Shown: positions 29,750 to 40,160, counted from the stretch's first letter. The stretch is DNA of 43,698 nt from an uncultured Anaerolineae bacterium (GCA_903822545.1 CAIJPN010000141.1:1-43698); one strand, 5' to 3'. The notes: generated from the sequence alone by a model not told the origin. Translations and numbers: made by a program.

Positions 29750-32068
29750 ATGATAAAAACTTTGCTACGTAAATGGTTTTTTGCGGGGAGTGTTTCACCA
29801 GTAGAAATTGACAAAGTGCGCCAGGCGAAACTACTGCGAACCATGCTTTTGGGAGCGATTATTTATTTGCCCCTGGTGATTGTCTCTAATTTGATGGCGC
29901 GCAATATCCCAGATGCAACAATCTGGCTAGATGTTGTTATGCTCGTTTTTATGCTGTTTTTGAGCTTCCTTTTGGGTCGCGGGCAGGTTGATTTTGTAAG
30001 CTGGGCGATGGTGGTTTCTTTTTTTGTTTTTGTTGTGGCGGTTTGTTTCAGTATTGGAACCATTCGCGCGCCGACAACCAGTGCGTTTATTGTGGCGGTG
30101 ATTCTCGCAAGGATTTTTTTTGATCTGCGCGGAACGATTTTTGTCTCTGTTGCCAGTTCGCTGGCGATCTTGGGGCTGGTGCTGGCTGAGAAAGCGGGGA
30201 TGCTGCCCACGCCTGATTTTAGTGTGACTGTTACGCAGTGGCTCACGTATACTTTTTTAATCTGTATTTCGAGCATATTGCTCAATTTTTCGATGGAAAG
30301 TACCCAAAAGGCGCTCATCCAGGCCGGGCAGGAATTGCGCGAGCGGAAGCAGGTGGAAGTTGCGCTGAAAAATTCGCAAACACAGTTGAAAATGCTGACC
30401 GAGGCCACCCAGCAGGCTTTTTTGCTGATGGATCGCAGCGCGAAGATATTGGTTTTTAATCGCAATGCTGCGCAGTTGGCGGGTTTTATTTCTGGCGAAG
30501 AAATGCGCGAGGGTGATTCGATTTATAAGTTTATTGAGGTTGCCGAACAGGTGCGCTTTTCTCGCGCTTTCAATCAGGTGCTTGAAGGCAAAGCCATTTC
30601 GGTTGAGACCTCGCTGCGGGCGGTGGATGGGGAATATTACTGGTTTGCGTTTGAATATACCCCGGCCCACGCCGAGAACAACGTGGTTGGGGTTTGTCTG
30701 AATGCCAGCGATATCACCCGCCGTAAGCGGGTTGAAGACCGTTTGCACATTCTTTCACGGGCGGTGGAGCAAAGCCCGGCCTCGATTATGATCACCAACC
30801 TGGCGGGAAATATCGAATATGTCAATACCCGTTTTGTGGAAGTGACCGGCTACAGTGTGGAGGAGGCTATTGGGAAAAACCCGCGCATGCTTAAGACCGA
30901 ATATACCTCGCCCAATGTGCATCTTAATTTATGGGAAACGCTTAAGAGCGGGAAAGAGTGGCAAGGGGAGTTTGTCAACCGCAAAAAAGATGGCTCGGTT
31001 TTCTATGAATCGGTCATGATTGCGCCTATTACCGATGGACTTGGTCATGCGACTCATTACCTGGCGGTTAAGGAGGATATTACGGAGCGCAAGCAGGTGG
31101 AAGATGCCCTGCGCACCAGCGAAGCGCGCTTCCGCTATCTGTTTGAGCAGTCGCACGATGCGGTGTTCATCTTGAATTTGGAAGGGTTCCACGTTGCGGT
31201 CAACCAGCGCGCGGCTGATATGCTCGGCTACTCGGCAGAAGAAATCTTGCAGCTTTCGGTCAAAGAAGTGTCGGCGGAATCGCCAAAAAGCCAGGATGTG
31301 ATGACACGCCTTCTCGCTGGGGAACAGATTCCGCTCTATGAGCGGTTGTTTCGCAAGAAGAGCGGGGAGGTTTTCCCGGTGGAGATCAACCTGGAGTTGG
31401 TGCGCGATTATAAGGGCAGCCCACTCCACATCCAGAGTGTGGTGCGTGATATCAGCCAGCGCAAACGGGCCGAATTGGAGCTCAAAACGGCCAACGAACA
31501 GCTACAATTACGGGTGGCGGAGGTGGAAAAATTGCAGGATGAGTTACGTGAGCAGGCCCTGCGCGACCCGCTGACCGGGCTGTACAATCGGCGTTACCTG
31601 GATGATGCCCTGATGCGGGAAGTAGCGCGCGCTAACCGCGAGAGAAAGCCCATCAGCATTGTTGCAATGGATATTGACCATTTCAAGCGGGTTAACGATA
31701 CTTATGGGCACCAGGTGGGCGACATGTTCCTTGTAAAAGTCGGCAGCCTGATTAAGCAGCACACGCGCGGCTTTGATTTTGTCTGCCGTTATGGTGGCGA
31801 GGAATTCTTGCTGGTGATGCCTGGCGCGTCGATCCATACGGCGGAAGTTCGCGCCGAGGAAATTCGGCAGCGGGTGATGAGCACGGTGATTGAAAACAAC
31901 GGGCAAAACCTTTCGGTGACCATCTCGTTAGGGCTGGCGAATTACCCGGAACATGGTCAGGGCGCTGAAGCTGTCATCATTAAGGCTGATAAAGCGCTTT
32001 ATCACTCCAAACATACCGGCCGCAACCGAGTGACGGTCTGGCGAGAAAATGAATTGGTGACAGAATAA
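29750..32068 (+). CDS. membrane sensor diguanylate cyclase with PAS domains (PAS-PAS-PAS-GGDEF)
   Basis: A 772-residue protein. Five or six membrane helices occupy about residues 30-190 as an N-terminal sensor. A short coiled coil then leads to three PAS/PAC units: about 205-330 with ASDITRRKRVEDR, 335-455 with YLAVKEDITERKQVED, and 455-580 with VVRDISQRKRAELE. A GGDEF domain covers about 600-765. The active-site motif is GGEEF (682-686), and the RxxD inhibition site RGFD (673-676) lies exactly five residues before it. It should therefore make c-di-GMP and be product-inhibited. No EAL or PilZ gene is nearby. It is monocistronic and convergent with uvrB. Confidence 0.94.
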   Translation: MIKTLLRKWFFAGSVSPVEIDKVRQAKLLRTMLLGAIIYLPLVIVSNLMARNIPDATIWLDVVMLVFMLFLSFLLGRGQVDFVSWAMVVSFFVFVVAVCFSIGTIRAPTTSAFIVAVILARIFFDLRGTIFVSVASSLAILGLVLAEKAGMLPTPDFSVTVTQWLTYTFLICISSILLNFSMESTQKALIQAGQELRERKQVEVALKNSQTQLKMLTEATQQAFLLMDRSAKILVFNRNAAQLAGFISGEEMREGDSIYKFIEVAEQVRFSRAFNQVLEGKAISVETSLRAVDGEYYWFAFEYTPAHAENNVVGVCLNASDITRRKRVEDRLHILSRAVEQSPASIMITNLAGNIEYVNTRFVEVTGYSVEEAIGKNPRMLKTEYTSPNVHLNLWETLKSGKEWQGEFVNRKKDGSVFYESVMIAPITDGLGHATHYLAVKEDITERKQVEDALRTSEARFRYLFEQSHDAVFILNLEGFHVAVNQRAADMLGYSAEEILQLSVKEVSAESPKSQDVMTRLLAGEQIPLYERLFRKKSGEVFPVEINLELVRDYKGSPLHIQSVVRDISQRKRAELELKTANEQLQLRVAEVEKLQDELREQALRDPLTGLYNRRYLDDALMREVARANRERKPISIVAMDIDHFKRVNDTYGHQVGDMFLVKVGSLIKQHTRGFDFVCRYGGEEFLLVMPGASIHTAEVRAEEIRQRVMSTVIENNGQNLSVTISLGLANYPEHGQGAEAVIIKADKALYHSKHTGRNRVTVWRENELVTE

Positions 32069-32107
32069 ACGGGCGCCGGCAGTATTCCATTCCTGGAGAT
32101 GTACTTT

Positions 32108-34162
32108 TTACTTCTCCCCGGCCAGCAGTTTGATGCGTTCCCAGGGTTTTAGTTTGTTATCGTCGGCCATGAGCGCTTTTAGCTCGTAGAGTTCATCGCG
32201 CAGGGCGGCGGCGCGTTCAAATTCGAGCGCTTTGGCGGCTTCCTTCATCTGGCGTTCCATTTCAGCGACCATTTTTTCAAGTTCGCGCATATCGGTGGAT
32301 GCGGTTTTGCCGGTCTTGTATTTGCCTTTTTCTTCGCCAACCGCCATGGCTTTTTCGCGGCCTTCTACCGAAAGCGAATCGGTGATATCGCGGATGGCTT
32401 TGTGGATGCTGACCGGCACGATGCCGTGTTCCTGGTTGTACTTCACTTGTTTGGCGCGGCGGCGGGTGGTCTCGTCGATGGCGTATTTCATCGAATCAGT
32501 CATGCGGTCGGCGTACATGATGACTTTGCCGCTGAGATGACGGGCGGCGCGGCCAATTGTCTGGATGAGGGCTGTGCCTGAGCGCAGGAAACCTTCCTTG
32601 TCGGCGTCCAGGATGGCTACGAGCGAGACTTCGGGCAGGTCGAGGCCTTCGCGCAGCAGGTTGATACCCACGACCACGTCAAAAACGCCCAGGCGCAGGT
32701 CGCGCAGGATGCCAATGCGTTCCAGCGTTTCCACTTCGGAGTGCAGGTAATGCACTTTGATGCCGAGTTCCAGCAGGTATTCGGATAAATCTTCAGCCAT
32801 GCGTTTGGTGAGGGTGGTGACGAGCACCCGCTCCCCTTTTTCAACCCGTTTGCGCAGTTCCGCCACCAGGTCATCGACCTGGCCTTTGGTAGGGCGCACT
32901 TCCACTTCGGGGTCCACCAGCCCGGTGGGGCGGATGATCTGCTCGGCCACCTGGTCGGCTTTGTCCAGTTCGTAGGGGCCAGGCGTGGCGGAGGTGTAGA
33001 TGGTGTAGCCCATACGCTGCTCAAATTCGGCGAACTTGAGCGGGCGGTTGTCCATGGCAGAGGGCAGACGGAAACCGTAATCGACCAGTGTCTCTTTGCG
33101 GGCGCGGTCGCCGTTGTACATGCCGCGGATTTGCGGCACGGTCATGTGGCTCTCATCCAGAATCAGCAGGTAGTCACTGGGGAGAAAATCGATTAACGTC
33201 CAGGGCGGAGTTCCTGGGGCACGGCGATCCAACTGCCGGGAGTAGTTCTCAATCCCAGAGCAGTATCCCACTTCCTTGAGCATTTCCAAATCATACCTGG
33301 CGCGCTGTTCGATGCGCTGCGCTTCAATAAGTTTGCCCTGCTCGTTGAAGATTTTCACGCGGTCGGCCAGTTCGGTTTCGATATCGGCGATGGCTTCTTT
33401 GAGCTTGTCATCAGGTGCGATGTAGTGTTTCGCCGGGTAGATGTCCACTTCGTCCAGGTCGGCGTGGATTTCTCCGGTGAGCGGGGTGAAATCCATGATG
33501 CGCTCGACTTCGTCGCCGAAGAAGGTGATGCGGTAGCCGCGTTTATCGGAGTAGGCCGGGATGATTTCGAGCGTGTCGCCGCGCACACGGAAGGTGCCGG
33601 GGCGCAGTTCGAGGTCGTTGCGCTGGTATTGACCTTCCACAAGCTGGCGCATGAGCGCGTTGCGGCGGTACAGCCCGCCAATTTTGAGTTTGACCGCGCC
33701 GCGCAGGAATTCATCGGGCGAGCCCAGGCCGTAGATGCACGAAACCGAGGCCACGATGATGACATCCTTGCGCGAGACGAGCGAAGTGGTGGCCGCCAGG
33801 CGCAGGCGTTCGATCTCTTCGTTGATCTGGGTTTCTTTTTCGATGTAAAGGTCGTGGCGCGGAACGTAGGCTTCGGGTTGGTAGTAATCGTAGTACGAGA
33901 CGAAGTATTCGACGGCGTTGTTGGGGAAGAACTCGCGGAATTCGGCGTACAGTTGCGCGGCCAGGGTTTTGTTGTGGGCCATGATCAGCGCTGGCATCTG
34001 CAATTCCTGGATGATGGAGGCCATGGTGAAGGTTTTGCCGGTGCCGGTTGCGCCCAGCAGCACCTGGTTTTTCTTGCCATCATGCACGCCCTTGACGAGC
34101 GTGGCGATAGCTTCCGGCTGGTCGCCGGTGGGCTTGAAGGGGGCTTGCAGTTGGAAGGTCAT
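32108..34162 (-). CDS. uvrB: excinuclease ABC subunit B
   Basis: A full-length 684-residue UvrB, the damage-verifying helicase of nucleotide excision repair. It has Walker A GATGTGKT (37-44), the beta-hairpin [15 protein letters not shown], the helicase motif [11 protein letters not shown] and [33 protein letters not shown] and the C-terminal UVR domain [18 protein letters not shown] are also present. GGAG precedes the ATG. It is separated from the upstream adaptor gene by a 42-bp palindromic terminator, so it has its own transcript or relies on read-through. uvrA and uvrC are not in the window. Confidence 0.97.
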   Translation of the reverse strand: MTFQLQAPFKPTGDQPEAIATLVKGVHDGKKNQVLLGATGTGKTFTMASIIQELQMPALIMAHNKTLAAQLYAEFREFFPNNAVEYFVSYYDYYQPEAYVPRHDLYIEKETQINEEIERLRLAATTSLVSRKDVIIVASVSCIYGLGSPDEFLRGAVKLKIGGLYRRNALMRQLVEGQYQRNDLELRPGTFRVRGDTLEIIPAYSDKRGYRITFFGDEVERIMDFTPLTGEIHADLDEVDIYPAKHYIAPDDKLKEAIADIETELADRVKIFNEQGKLIEAQRIEQRARYDLEMLKEVGYCSGIENYSRQLDRRAPGTPPWTLIDFLPSDYLLILDESHMTVPQIRGMYNGDRARKETLVDYGFRLPSAMDNRPLKFAEFEQRMGYTIYTSATPGPYELDKADQVAEQIIRPTGLVDPEVEVRPTKGQVDDLVAELRKRVEKGERVLVTTLTKRMAEDLSEYLLELGIKVHYLHSEVETLERIGILRDLRLGVFDVVVGINLLREGLDLPEVSLVAILDADKEGFLRSGTALIQTIGRAARHLSGKVIMYADRMTDSMKYAIDETTRRRAKQVKYNQEHGIVPVSIHKAIRDITDSLSVEGREKAMAVGEEKGKYKTGKTASTDMRELEKMVAEMERQMKEAAKALEFERAAALRDELYELKALMADDNKLKPWERIKLLAGEK

Positions 34163-34210
34163 GTTTTTATCTCCAGGGAGGAACAGGCGTTCTATTATAA
34201 CCCTTTTTCA

Positions 34211-34252
34211 AAAAAAGTGACTGTCACCTTGCAAGGTGACAGTCACTTTTTT
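34211..34252 (-). terminator. 42-bp perfect palindromic terminator
   Basis: Arms 34211-34228 and 34235-34252 (AAAAAAGTGACTGTCACC and complement) flank TTGCAA, itself palindromic. A6/T6 ends allow termination in both directions. It lies 27 nt after the HlyD-type gene and 49 nt before uvrB. Confidence 0.9.
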
Positions 34253-34278
34253 GTTCTGCGTTGGGGAATGCTGCGTTT

Positions 34279-35424
34279 CTACTTTGGCGGGAAGGTGACT
34301 TCCACGGTCATGCCCCATCGCAGGGCGGGATCGGTATCTATGAGCTTGATCTTGACCATGTAGAGCACATCACCGCCCTGGGTTTTGGATGATAGGCTGA
34401 TGCTTTCCACTGTCCCGTTCAGGGTGCTACCCGGCAGCGCATCTGGGACGATGGTCACTTGCTCGCCTTCGCTGATGTCCACCACTTCCAACTCAGTCAG
34501 GTCGCTGGTTTCGATGTACCAGGCGCTGAAATCGGCCATCTGGATGGCATATTTTTCACTGCCAATCAACTCTCCCCGGGTGACGTTAACATCGGTCACG
34601 ACACCGTCGAAGGGTGCAACCAGGTCATAGTTGGCGAGCGCCGTTTCAGCAGCAGAGACCTGGGCTTTGGCATTCTCCAGGCGAGCTTCGACCAGCGCTT
34701 TTTGCTCAGGATCGAGGCTGTCTTTGGTGTTTTCGTATTTGCGCAGGGCCTCGGCTTCACTGGCCAGGGCGGCATCCAGCGCAGCGCGCGGGCCATTGAT
34801 TTTACGTTCCAGTTCTTCAATTTTGCGCAGGGCTTCATTGTAATCAGACTGGGCTTTCAGCAGGTCGTCTTCAGCCTTGCGGCGGGTGGAATTGTCGGTT
34901 TTCAAGTCTTTGTACTTGTCAAATTCATCCTGGGCATCTTCCAGCGCCTTCTTTTTGTCTTTGGCATCTGCATCAGCATCGTCAATCTCATCCTGGATAT
35001 CATTCGGGTTGACCGCTTCCCATTCTTTCTGGGCAGCCGCGCGAATCACCTGGGCCTGCTGGTACGATTCCCAGGCTCCGGCAGCCGAAAGGCCCTCGTT
35101 GCGGGTGAAATCATCATAAGCCTGCTGAGACTGGGTCAGTTCCAGCCTGGCGGCAGTCAACGCAGCCCCAGCCTGTTCCCGGTCACCCAGGCGGACAAGC
35201 ACATCCCCTTTTTTGACCGGCTGGCCTTCAGCTACCAGAATTTCAGAGACTTTCCCGCGCGCCTGGAAGAACAGCCGCAGATCTTCATTCGGTGTAATGT
35301 GGCCTTCCGCGATCACCGGTTCGGGCGCAGATGCCACCACCGGGGTGGGCGTTCCCTGAGCAGCGCTGCACGCAGAAAGCAATACGGATGCCAGCATCAA
35401 GATTGAGAGAGTTAATTTCTTCAT
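34279..35424 (-). CDS. lipoprotein HlyD/RND-type efflux adaptor
   Basis: A 381-residue adaptor with a lipoprotein signal (MKKLTLSILMLASVLLSAC, lipobox LSAC), then a low-complexity TPTPV linker. A barrel/lipoyl half (VSEILVAEGQPVKKGDVLVRL) precedes an unusually charged coiled-coil hairpin rich in D, E and K (about residues 110-240). The return half includes YDLVAPFDGVVTDVNVTRGEL. It would be lipid-anchored on the outer side of the membrane and work with the FtsX-type permease just upstream. AAAAGGTGA lies before the ATG at 35424. Last gene of the minus-strand signalling/transport operon. Confidence 0.9.
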   Translation of the reverse strand: MKKLTLSILMLASVLLSACSAAQGTPTPVVASAPEPVIAEGHITPNEDLRLFFQARGKVSEILVAEGQPVKKGDVLVRLGDREQAGAALTAARLELTQSQQAYDDFTRNEGLSAAGAWESYQQAQVIRAAAQKEWEAVNPNDIQDEIDDADADAKDKKKALEDAQDEFDKYKDLKTDNSTRRKAEDDLLKAQSDYNEALRKIEELERKINGPRAALDAALASEAEALRKYENTKDSLDPEQKALVEARLENAKAQVSAAETALANYDLVAPFDGVVTDVNVTRGELIGSEKYAIQMADFSAWYIETSDLTELEVVDISEGEQVTIVPDALPGSTLNGTVESISLSSKTQGGDVLYMVKIKLIDTDPALRWGMTVEVTFPPK

Positions 35425-35452
35425 AAGAGTCACCTTTTCAAAATTTTATTTG

Positions 35453-35525
35453 CCCTCACCTTAACCATCCCCCGATGGGGGAGGAGACTAAAGTCCATCT
35501 CCCCCGGAGAGGGGTTGGGTGAGGG
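35453..35525. repeat. CCCTCACC...GGTGAGGG intergenic palindrome
   Basis: Near-complementary ends (CCCTCACCTTAACC at 35453, GGTTGGGTGAGGG ending 35525) enclose internal C-rich/G-rich arms. It lies between the permease and adaptor genes. It is the clearest member of the family also seen at 813-845 and 2198-2271. Confidence 0.65.
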
Positions 35526-35531
35526 AAAGTT

Positions 35532-37961
35532 TTATTCGTACGCCAGCACTTCGCGGATGGTCAGCCGGGCGGCGTTTTGGGCAGGCAAGATGCTGGCCAG
35601 GGCCGAGAGTACCAGTACCACTGCCAGCCAGATAACATAACCCAAGAAAGTAAAATGCACGGCTATCGGCGAGTTGAAAATCGCCATGCTGACAATGCCT
35701 GAGAGCAGGTATGTAAACGGGAACGATAAAAGCGCGCCCAGAAACCACGAAATGCTACCAATCACCACACCTTCCACGATGATAGTACGCATGATAACCG
35801 CATCCACCGCACCAATTGAGCGCATGATGCCAATCTCACGTGTTCGTTCGAGCACATTCATGCCCATCGTCCCGGCCAGGCCCATCGAGCCGACCGAAGC
35901 TGTCAGCAGCGCCATTACCAGCAAAAAGGCCACCAGGATGTCGAGGCTTTCTGAGGCCGTTGCCAGCGTGGAGTTGCCAGTGCGAGTCTCAGTGACGTGA
36001 AAACCCTTATCGCGGAAATATTTATCCAGGTTTTCGGCCATCATTTGCTGGTAAGCAGCATCATGTTTCTCCGTCACCAGGCGGAAAGAGACCGAACGAT
36101 TCGCCAGGTTGGTCTGCCGCGCAACATAATCATAAGCAGCATAGCCGATCGTTCCTTGCTGGCTCACGAAGCTAAAAATCCCGGCCAGGTGCCAGTCTTC
36201 TTCGCGCCCATTGAGTTTCAGCCGCACCGTATCGCCAGCTTTTAAGTGGGGGAATTTATTCAACAAGCTCTCGCTAACAGTCAGCGTTTTGGTATCGCCG
36301 GGCAGCAACCAGCGGCCAGAGAGCAAAATCGGCTCCACCAGCTTGCTATCCACCGGCGGGGCCAGGATGATCACATTATCTGCTGCCGTACCATCGGGGT
36401 AGAGCACTTCCGCATTCAAAAAGGCCCAGCCTTCCACCTCGGTCACACCGGGGTAAGCCATGCCCGCATTTTCCACTTCTTTCAACCGGTAAGGCCGGTC
36501 GAACGTCACCGTCACATCCGCCTTAAAATAATTACCAACAGCGGCGATATAGTCAAACAAAGTCACGCGCACGTTAAACACGGCGATGAAGATCGCCCCG
36601 CCCATCGTCAGCGTAAACAGGGTCAGGATTAATCGTCCACGGCGGCGGAAGGTGTTGCGCAAAGAAATCAACAGCGGGCGGGGGAGATGGATTCCGCGCC
36701 GGGCCAGGGTGGCCGTTGCACGGGTCTGGAACTTGTCGAAGGCAGTTTCCCGTTTTGCGCCGCTCGAGCCTGCTGCCGCTTCGCGGGCCGCATCTCCACT
36801 GATAGCTTTCAGCACCGTAATGCGCGACCCATTCAACACCGGGACCAGCCCCGCCAGCAGCGGAACCGCCAGCCCCACCGCGATCTGGATCAGGAAAGCC
36901 ATCGGCACGATGCGATAGCCCAACAGGCTGAAATTAAGCTTATCGGCGATATACTCGGCCAGGGAAAAAGCTCCCTGCCCGCCAATGGGAACCGCGATCA
37001 GCAGCGCGATCAGGCCGAAAATCATGATCAGCGTGATATACATCGCAAAAATCTGGTTGCGCTGGCCACCCACCAGCTTCATCACCCCAATGTGGCGCAG
37101 GTGCTGGTTGAGCAGGGCGCTGAGCGTGTTGGCGATGAGAGAACTGGACAGGAACAGGATCAGCACCCCCAGCGCCAGCAAAATCCCCAAAATGGCCTGC
37201 ACCGTGGAGGCCATAGGGTGCTCGTTGGTCTTCATCACCCGCGTGCGATTGACTTCAATCTCAGTCTTCTCAATCTTATCTTTGACATTTGCGGCCATCT
37301 GGCGCAGGTACTCTTCGTCGTTTTTGTTTTCTGAGATGGTCACAAACATGCGGTTGAAACTATCTGGTTCGCGCAGGAAGGGCAAAGTATCTGTGTGAAT
37401 AAAAGCAAAGGGTGGCGCAAGAAAATCACCGGCCCCGGTGGTTTGATCCTGGACAATGCCCACAATGGGCATTTCCTTGATCAGCCCATTGGACAGCTGG
37501 AATTCCAAAATATCCCCAACTTTGACATCCAGCTCGCTGAGACCTTTCTTCTCGAGCAAAACCTGGTCTTTTCCTGGCGCGGTAGCGCCGCTGATGGGCC
37601 GCAACAGGTTGACTTTGGTTTTCTTGTAATCTTCGATGGCAACCAGGTCGAAGGTGATCCAGTTCTGGCTGCCGGGTTTACGCACACGCATGGCAAAAAT
37701 GCGCCGGCCTTCTGCGTCAGCCACACCATGCATGCCTTTAATGGTGGTGACAAGGTTGCTGTCAAAATCATCGGTGCGCAGCTCAATGTTCATTGGGTTA
37801 TTGGCAGAATAGCTGGCGCTCATATCTTCCGATATGATGACATAAGCGCCAGAGATAACGCCAATGGAGAAAACGCCTATTGCGATGGAAAAAACAACCA
37901 GGGCTGTTCGCAGTTTGTTTTCGAGCAGGTCTAAAAATACTTTTCGCCAGCGTGGACGCAT
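35532..37961 (-). CDS. large FtsX/MacB-type ABC permease, two-module (LolC/YbbP-like)
   Basis: An 809-residue permease with a duplicated FtsX architecture. It starts MRPRWRKVFLDLLENKLRTALVVFSIAIG (first helix about 15-40), then a soluble domain and helices near 250-400. A second copy begins ISLRNTFRRRGRLILTLFTL, followed by an external domain and C-terminal helices with LAGTMGMNVLERTREIGIMRSIGA and the terminal PAQNAARLTIREVLAYE. It probably pairs with the ATPase-cNMP fusion encoded at the start of the operon, which has no other permease. I chose the ATG at 37961 with AGGAA upstream; the longer frame enters a hairpin repeat. Confidence 0.9.
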   Translation of the reverse strand: MRPRWRKVFLDLLENKLRTALVVFSIAIGVFSIGVISGAYVIISEDMSASYSANNPMNIELRTDDFDSNLVTTIKGMHGVADAEGRRIFAMRVRKPGSQNWITFDLVAIEDYKKTKVNLLRPISGATAPGKDQVLLEKKGLSELDVKVGDILEFQLSNGLIKEMPIVGIVQDQTTGAGDFLAPPFAFIHTDTLPFLREPDSFNRMFVTISENKNDEEYLRQMAANVKDKIEKTEIEVNRTRVMKTNEHPMASTVQAILGILLALGVLILFLSSSLIANTLSALLNQHLRHIGVMKLVGGQRNQIFAMYITLIMIFGLIALLIAVPIGGQGAFSLAEYIADKLNFSLLGYRIVPMAFLIQIAVGLAVPLLAGLVPVLNGSRITVLKAISGDAAREAAAGSSGAKRETAFDKFQTRATATLARRGIHLPRPLLISLRNTFRRRGRLILTLFTLTMGGAIFIAVFNVRVTLFDYIAAVGNYFKADVTVTFDRPYRLKEVENAGMAYPGVTEVEGWAFLNAEVLYPDGTAADNVIILAPPVDSKLVEPILLSGRWLLPGDTKTLTVSESLLNKFPHLKAGDTVRLKLNGREEDWHLAGIFSFVSQQGTIGYAAYDYVARQTNLANRSVSFRLVTEKHDAAYQQMMAENLDKYFRDKGFHVTETRTGNSTLATASESLDILVAFLLVMALLTASVGSMGLAGTMGMNVLERTREIGIMRSIGAVDAVIMRTIIVEGVVIGSISWFLGALLSFPFTYLLSGIVSMAIFNSPIAVHFTFLGYVIWLAVVLVLSALASILPAQNAARLTIREVLAYE

Positions 37962-37979
37962 AATGAGTTCCTGAAAAGG

Positions 37980-38023
37980 TGCGTCGCACCAGGTTGCCGG
38001 GAATCCCGGTCTGGTGCGACGCA
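37980..38023. repeat. hairpin repeat TGCGTCGCACCAG / CTGGTGCGACGCA
   Basis: 13-bp perfect outer arms (37980-37992 / 38011-38023) surround an inner CCGGG-AAT-CCCGG hairpin. It fills the gap between the double-GAF kinase and the permease. There is no T-tract. It may attenuate or stabilise the operon mRNA, or be a dispersed palindrome. Confidence 0.75.
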
Positions 38024-38036
38024 TTCATCATTGACA

Positions 38037-40136
38037 CTACTTCAAAAATTCTGCAATTTCCTCGGGCGTGTAAGGTTTCAAGAGCACATCACTTACCCCG
38101 GCGCGCAGGAATTCGGTGGTGCGCTCGGCGTTGATGGCGGCAGTGAGCACGATGGTTTTATCCAGCAGTTTGGCATTTTTCAGGTTTTTGAGCACTTCAT
38201 CAATGCTGATGAAGGCGCAATATTCTTCCACCAGCACCAGGCTGGCTTTTGGAATCGCTGAAAGATCGGTCTGGCGGGTAATTTTCTTCCCGGCAGCTTC
38301 AAGCAGAGCGCAGAATTGCCTGGCCCATTCGTCATCGTCATCCACCAGGAAGATGGATGCGCTGCTGGCAGATTCCAGCGAAGTCCCAATGGCGCGCGCT
38401 GCTGGCAAGGTGATCTCGACGGTTGTCCCACTGCCAGGGTTGCTGACCAGGCTGATGTGTCCTTGTAGCTGGGAGACGACATGCAGCGCAGCAGGCAGCC
38501 CCAGCCCGTGATGTTCGCTGCCTTTGGTGCTGAAGAACGGCGACCAGGCTTTTTCGATCACTTCGGGGGTCATGCCTGTGCCATTATCCTGGATCGTCAG
38601 CTTGAGCATTCCGCGCGTTTCGGCGGGTTCGCAGGTAACTGAGAGCTGCCTGGCGTCGGCTTCCAACGCATTGCGGAACAGGTTGCCGATGGCGCGCACC
38701 AGCTGGGTGCTATCGGCAACTGCGTAGGCCACAGCCGGGTTAATATCCACTGCGACCATGTCAGGGGATAGGCCACGCTGGATGGCTGCGGTACGGATGG
38801 CATCAGCCATCAGCACCGGGCGCGGCTTCTGCTCGCGCACTGCACCGATCAACTGCTCTTTTACCTGGACGATCTGGCGGGCGCTTTCATTGATCATATC
38901 CAGGTCTTCACGCAGCGATTCGATATCGATGGTGTCTTCGGCAATCTCTTCTTGCAGGCGGGCAATGGTTAGTGAAATGGGCAGGGTTTTGTTGCCGATC
39001 CAATGGATGGCTTCGGTGGTGGCGGTGGTCAGGGCTTCGAATACTTTCGAGCGCAGCACTTCAGCATGGGCTTCCTTGAGCGCGTCGATGTTGCGGGCGT
39101 TGTTAATGGCCACTGCCAGGTGCTCGGCCATGGTCATCAGGGTGGTGATGTCATCCTGGCTGAAGGCGCGTTCTTCCACGCTCTGGACGGTGACCGCCCC
39201 GAGAACTTCCTTGCCATATTTGAGCGGCAGCGCCATCTCAGAGCGAGTGTGGGGCAGGTGCGGGTTTTTGAAATGCACCCGTTCTTCGCCAACATCCAGC
39301 GCAATGCGAGCTTCACCAAAAGCCACGCAGGCGCCGATCATTGAACCGGGGCCAACTTTCAGGCGATGTCCCTGACCGATCATGGTTTTCCCGGCTTCAC
39401 CGTAACCGGCACGCAGCACAGCCCACTCATTGGCATCGTCGACCAGGAAAATACCGGCATAATAAAAACCATAGGCTTCACAGATGATGTCAACCGTCAA
39501 CGGCAGGAGTTTATCCAGCTCCAAAATGGAGGTCACTTCGCGGCCAACGCGGTTGGCGGCCTGCAACAGGCGTCCACGACGCTCCGCCTGGCGCAGCAAT
39601 TCCTGCTTTTCGCGGTGCAACTGCGAGTTGTGGATGGCAATTGCCAGCTGGTCGGCCATAGTTTGCAGCGCAGAAATATCTTCATCATGGAAGGCGCGTT
39701 CTTCCTCGCTTTGCACCGTCAGCGCGCCAATGGCTTCGTCACCGATAACCAGTGGCAGCGCCATCTCGGAGCGGGTGTGGGGCAGGTGCGGGTTTTTGAA
39801 AAAAACCGCCTCGATGCCCACATCCAGGGCGATGCGCCCCTGCCGGTTTTGGATGGAAGTACCGATCATCGAATTGCCACCAATGACGAGTTTGTGTCCT
39901 TCGGCGATCATCGCCCTTCCGGCTTCGCCGCGTCCGGCGCTGAGTACCGCCCATTGGCCGTTTGGGTCGATCAGGAATACACCAGCATAGTAGAAATCGA
40001 ACTCGTCACAGATAATATCAACTGTGCGCTGGAGCAGTTCGTGTGGATCAACAATGGTGGTGATGGCTTTGGCCGCGCGCGCTGCCGCTTTGAGCAGCGT
40101 GGCGTGCCGATGCAGTGCATCATAAGAAGATGACAT
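38037..40136 (-). CDS. double-GAF histidine kinase with C-terminal degenerate receiver
   Basis: A 699-residue soluble kinase. Two similar GAF domains (about 25-185 and 205-360) share KNPHLPHTRSEMALPL. The phosphoacceptor region is the variant EAIHWIGNKTLPI instead of a classical HE-x-R-TP box. A HATPase_c domain follows with NLFRNALEAD, DNGTGMTPEVIEKAWSPFFSTKG and HHGLGLPAA. The last 120 residues look like a receiver (IFLVDDDDEW, IVLTAA, LLKPYT), but the expected phosphoacceptor aspartate after the third strand is replaced (LVLVEEYCAF). It lies between the response regulator and the permease in the operon. Confidence 0.9.
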   Translation of the reverse strand: MSSSYDALHRHATLLKAAARAAKAITTIVDPHELLQRTVDIICDEFDFYYAGVFLIDPNGQWAVLSAGRGEAGRAMIAEGHKLVIGGNSMIGTSIQNRQGRIALDVGIEAVFFKNPHLPHTRSEMALPLVIGDEAIGALTVQSEEERAFHDEDISALQTMADQLAIAIHNSQLHREKQELLRQAERRGRLLQAANRVGREVTSILELDKLLPLTVDIICEAYGFYYAGIFLVDDANEWAVLRAGYGEAGKTMIGQGHRLKVGPGSMIGACVAFGEARIALDVGEERVHFKNPHLPHTRSEMALPLKYGKEVLGAVTVQSVEERAFSQDDITTLMTMAEHLAVAINNARNIDALKEAHAEVLRSKVFEALTTATTEAIHWIGNKTLPISLTIARLQEEIAEDTIDIESLREDLDMINESARQIVQVKEQLIGAVREQKPRPVLMADAIRTAAIQRGLSPDMVAVDINPAVAYAVADSTQLVRAIGNLFRNALEADARQLSVTCEPAETRGMLKLTIQDNGTGMTPEVIEKAWSPFFSTKGSEHHGLGLPAALHVVSQLQGHISLVSNPGSGTTVEITLPAARAIGTSLESASSASIFLVDDDDEWARQFCALLEAAGKKITRQTDLSAIPKASLVLVEEYCAFISIDEVLKNLKNAKLLDKTIVLTAAINAERTTEFLRAGVSDVLLKPYTPEEIAEFLK

Positions 40137-40160
40137 GGTGTCCCTTGCCTTTTATGTGAA

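Noticed and set aside
34211..34252. Perfect palindrome as an attachment or resolution site
   Set aside because: The A6/T6 ends and its place right after a gene on the same strand make a terminator the clear explanation.
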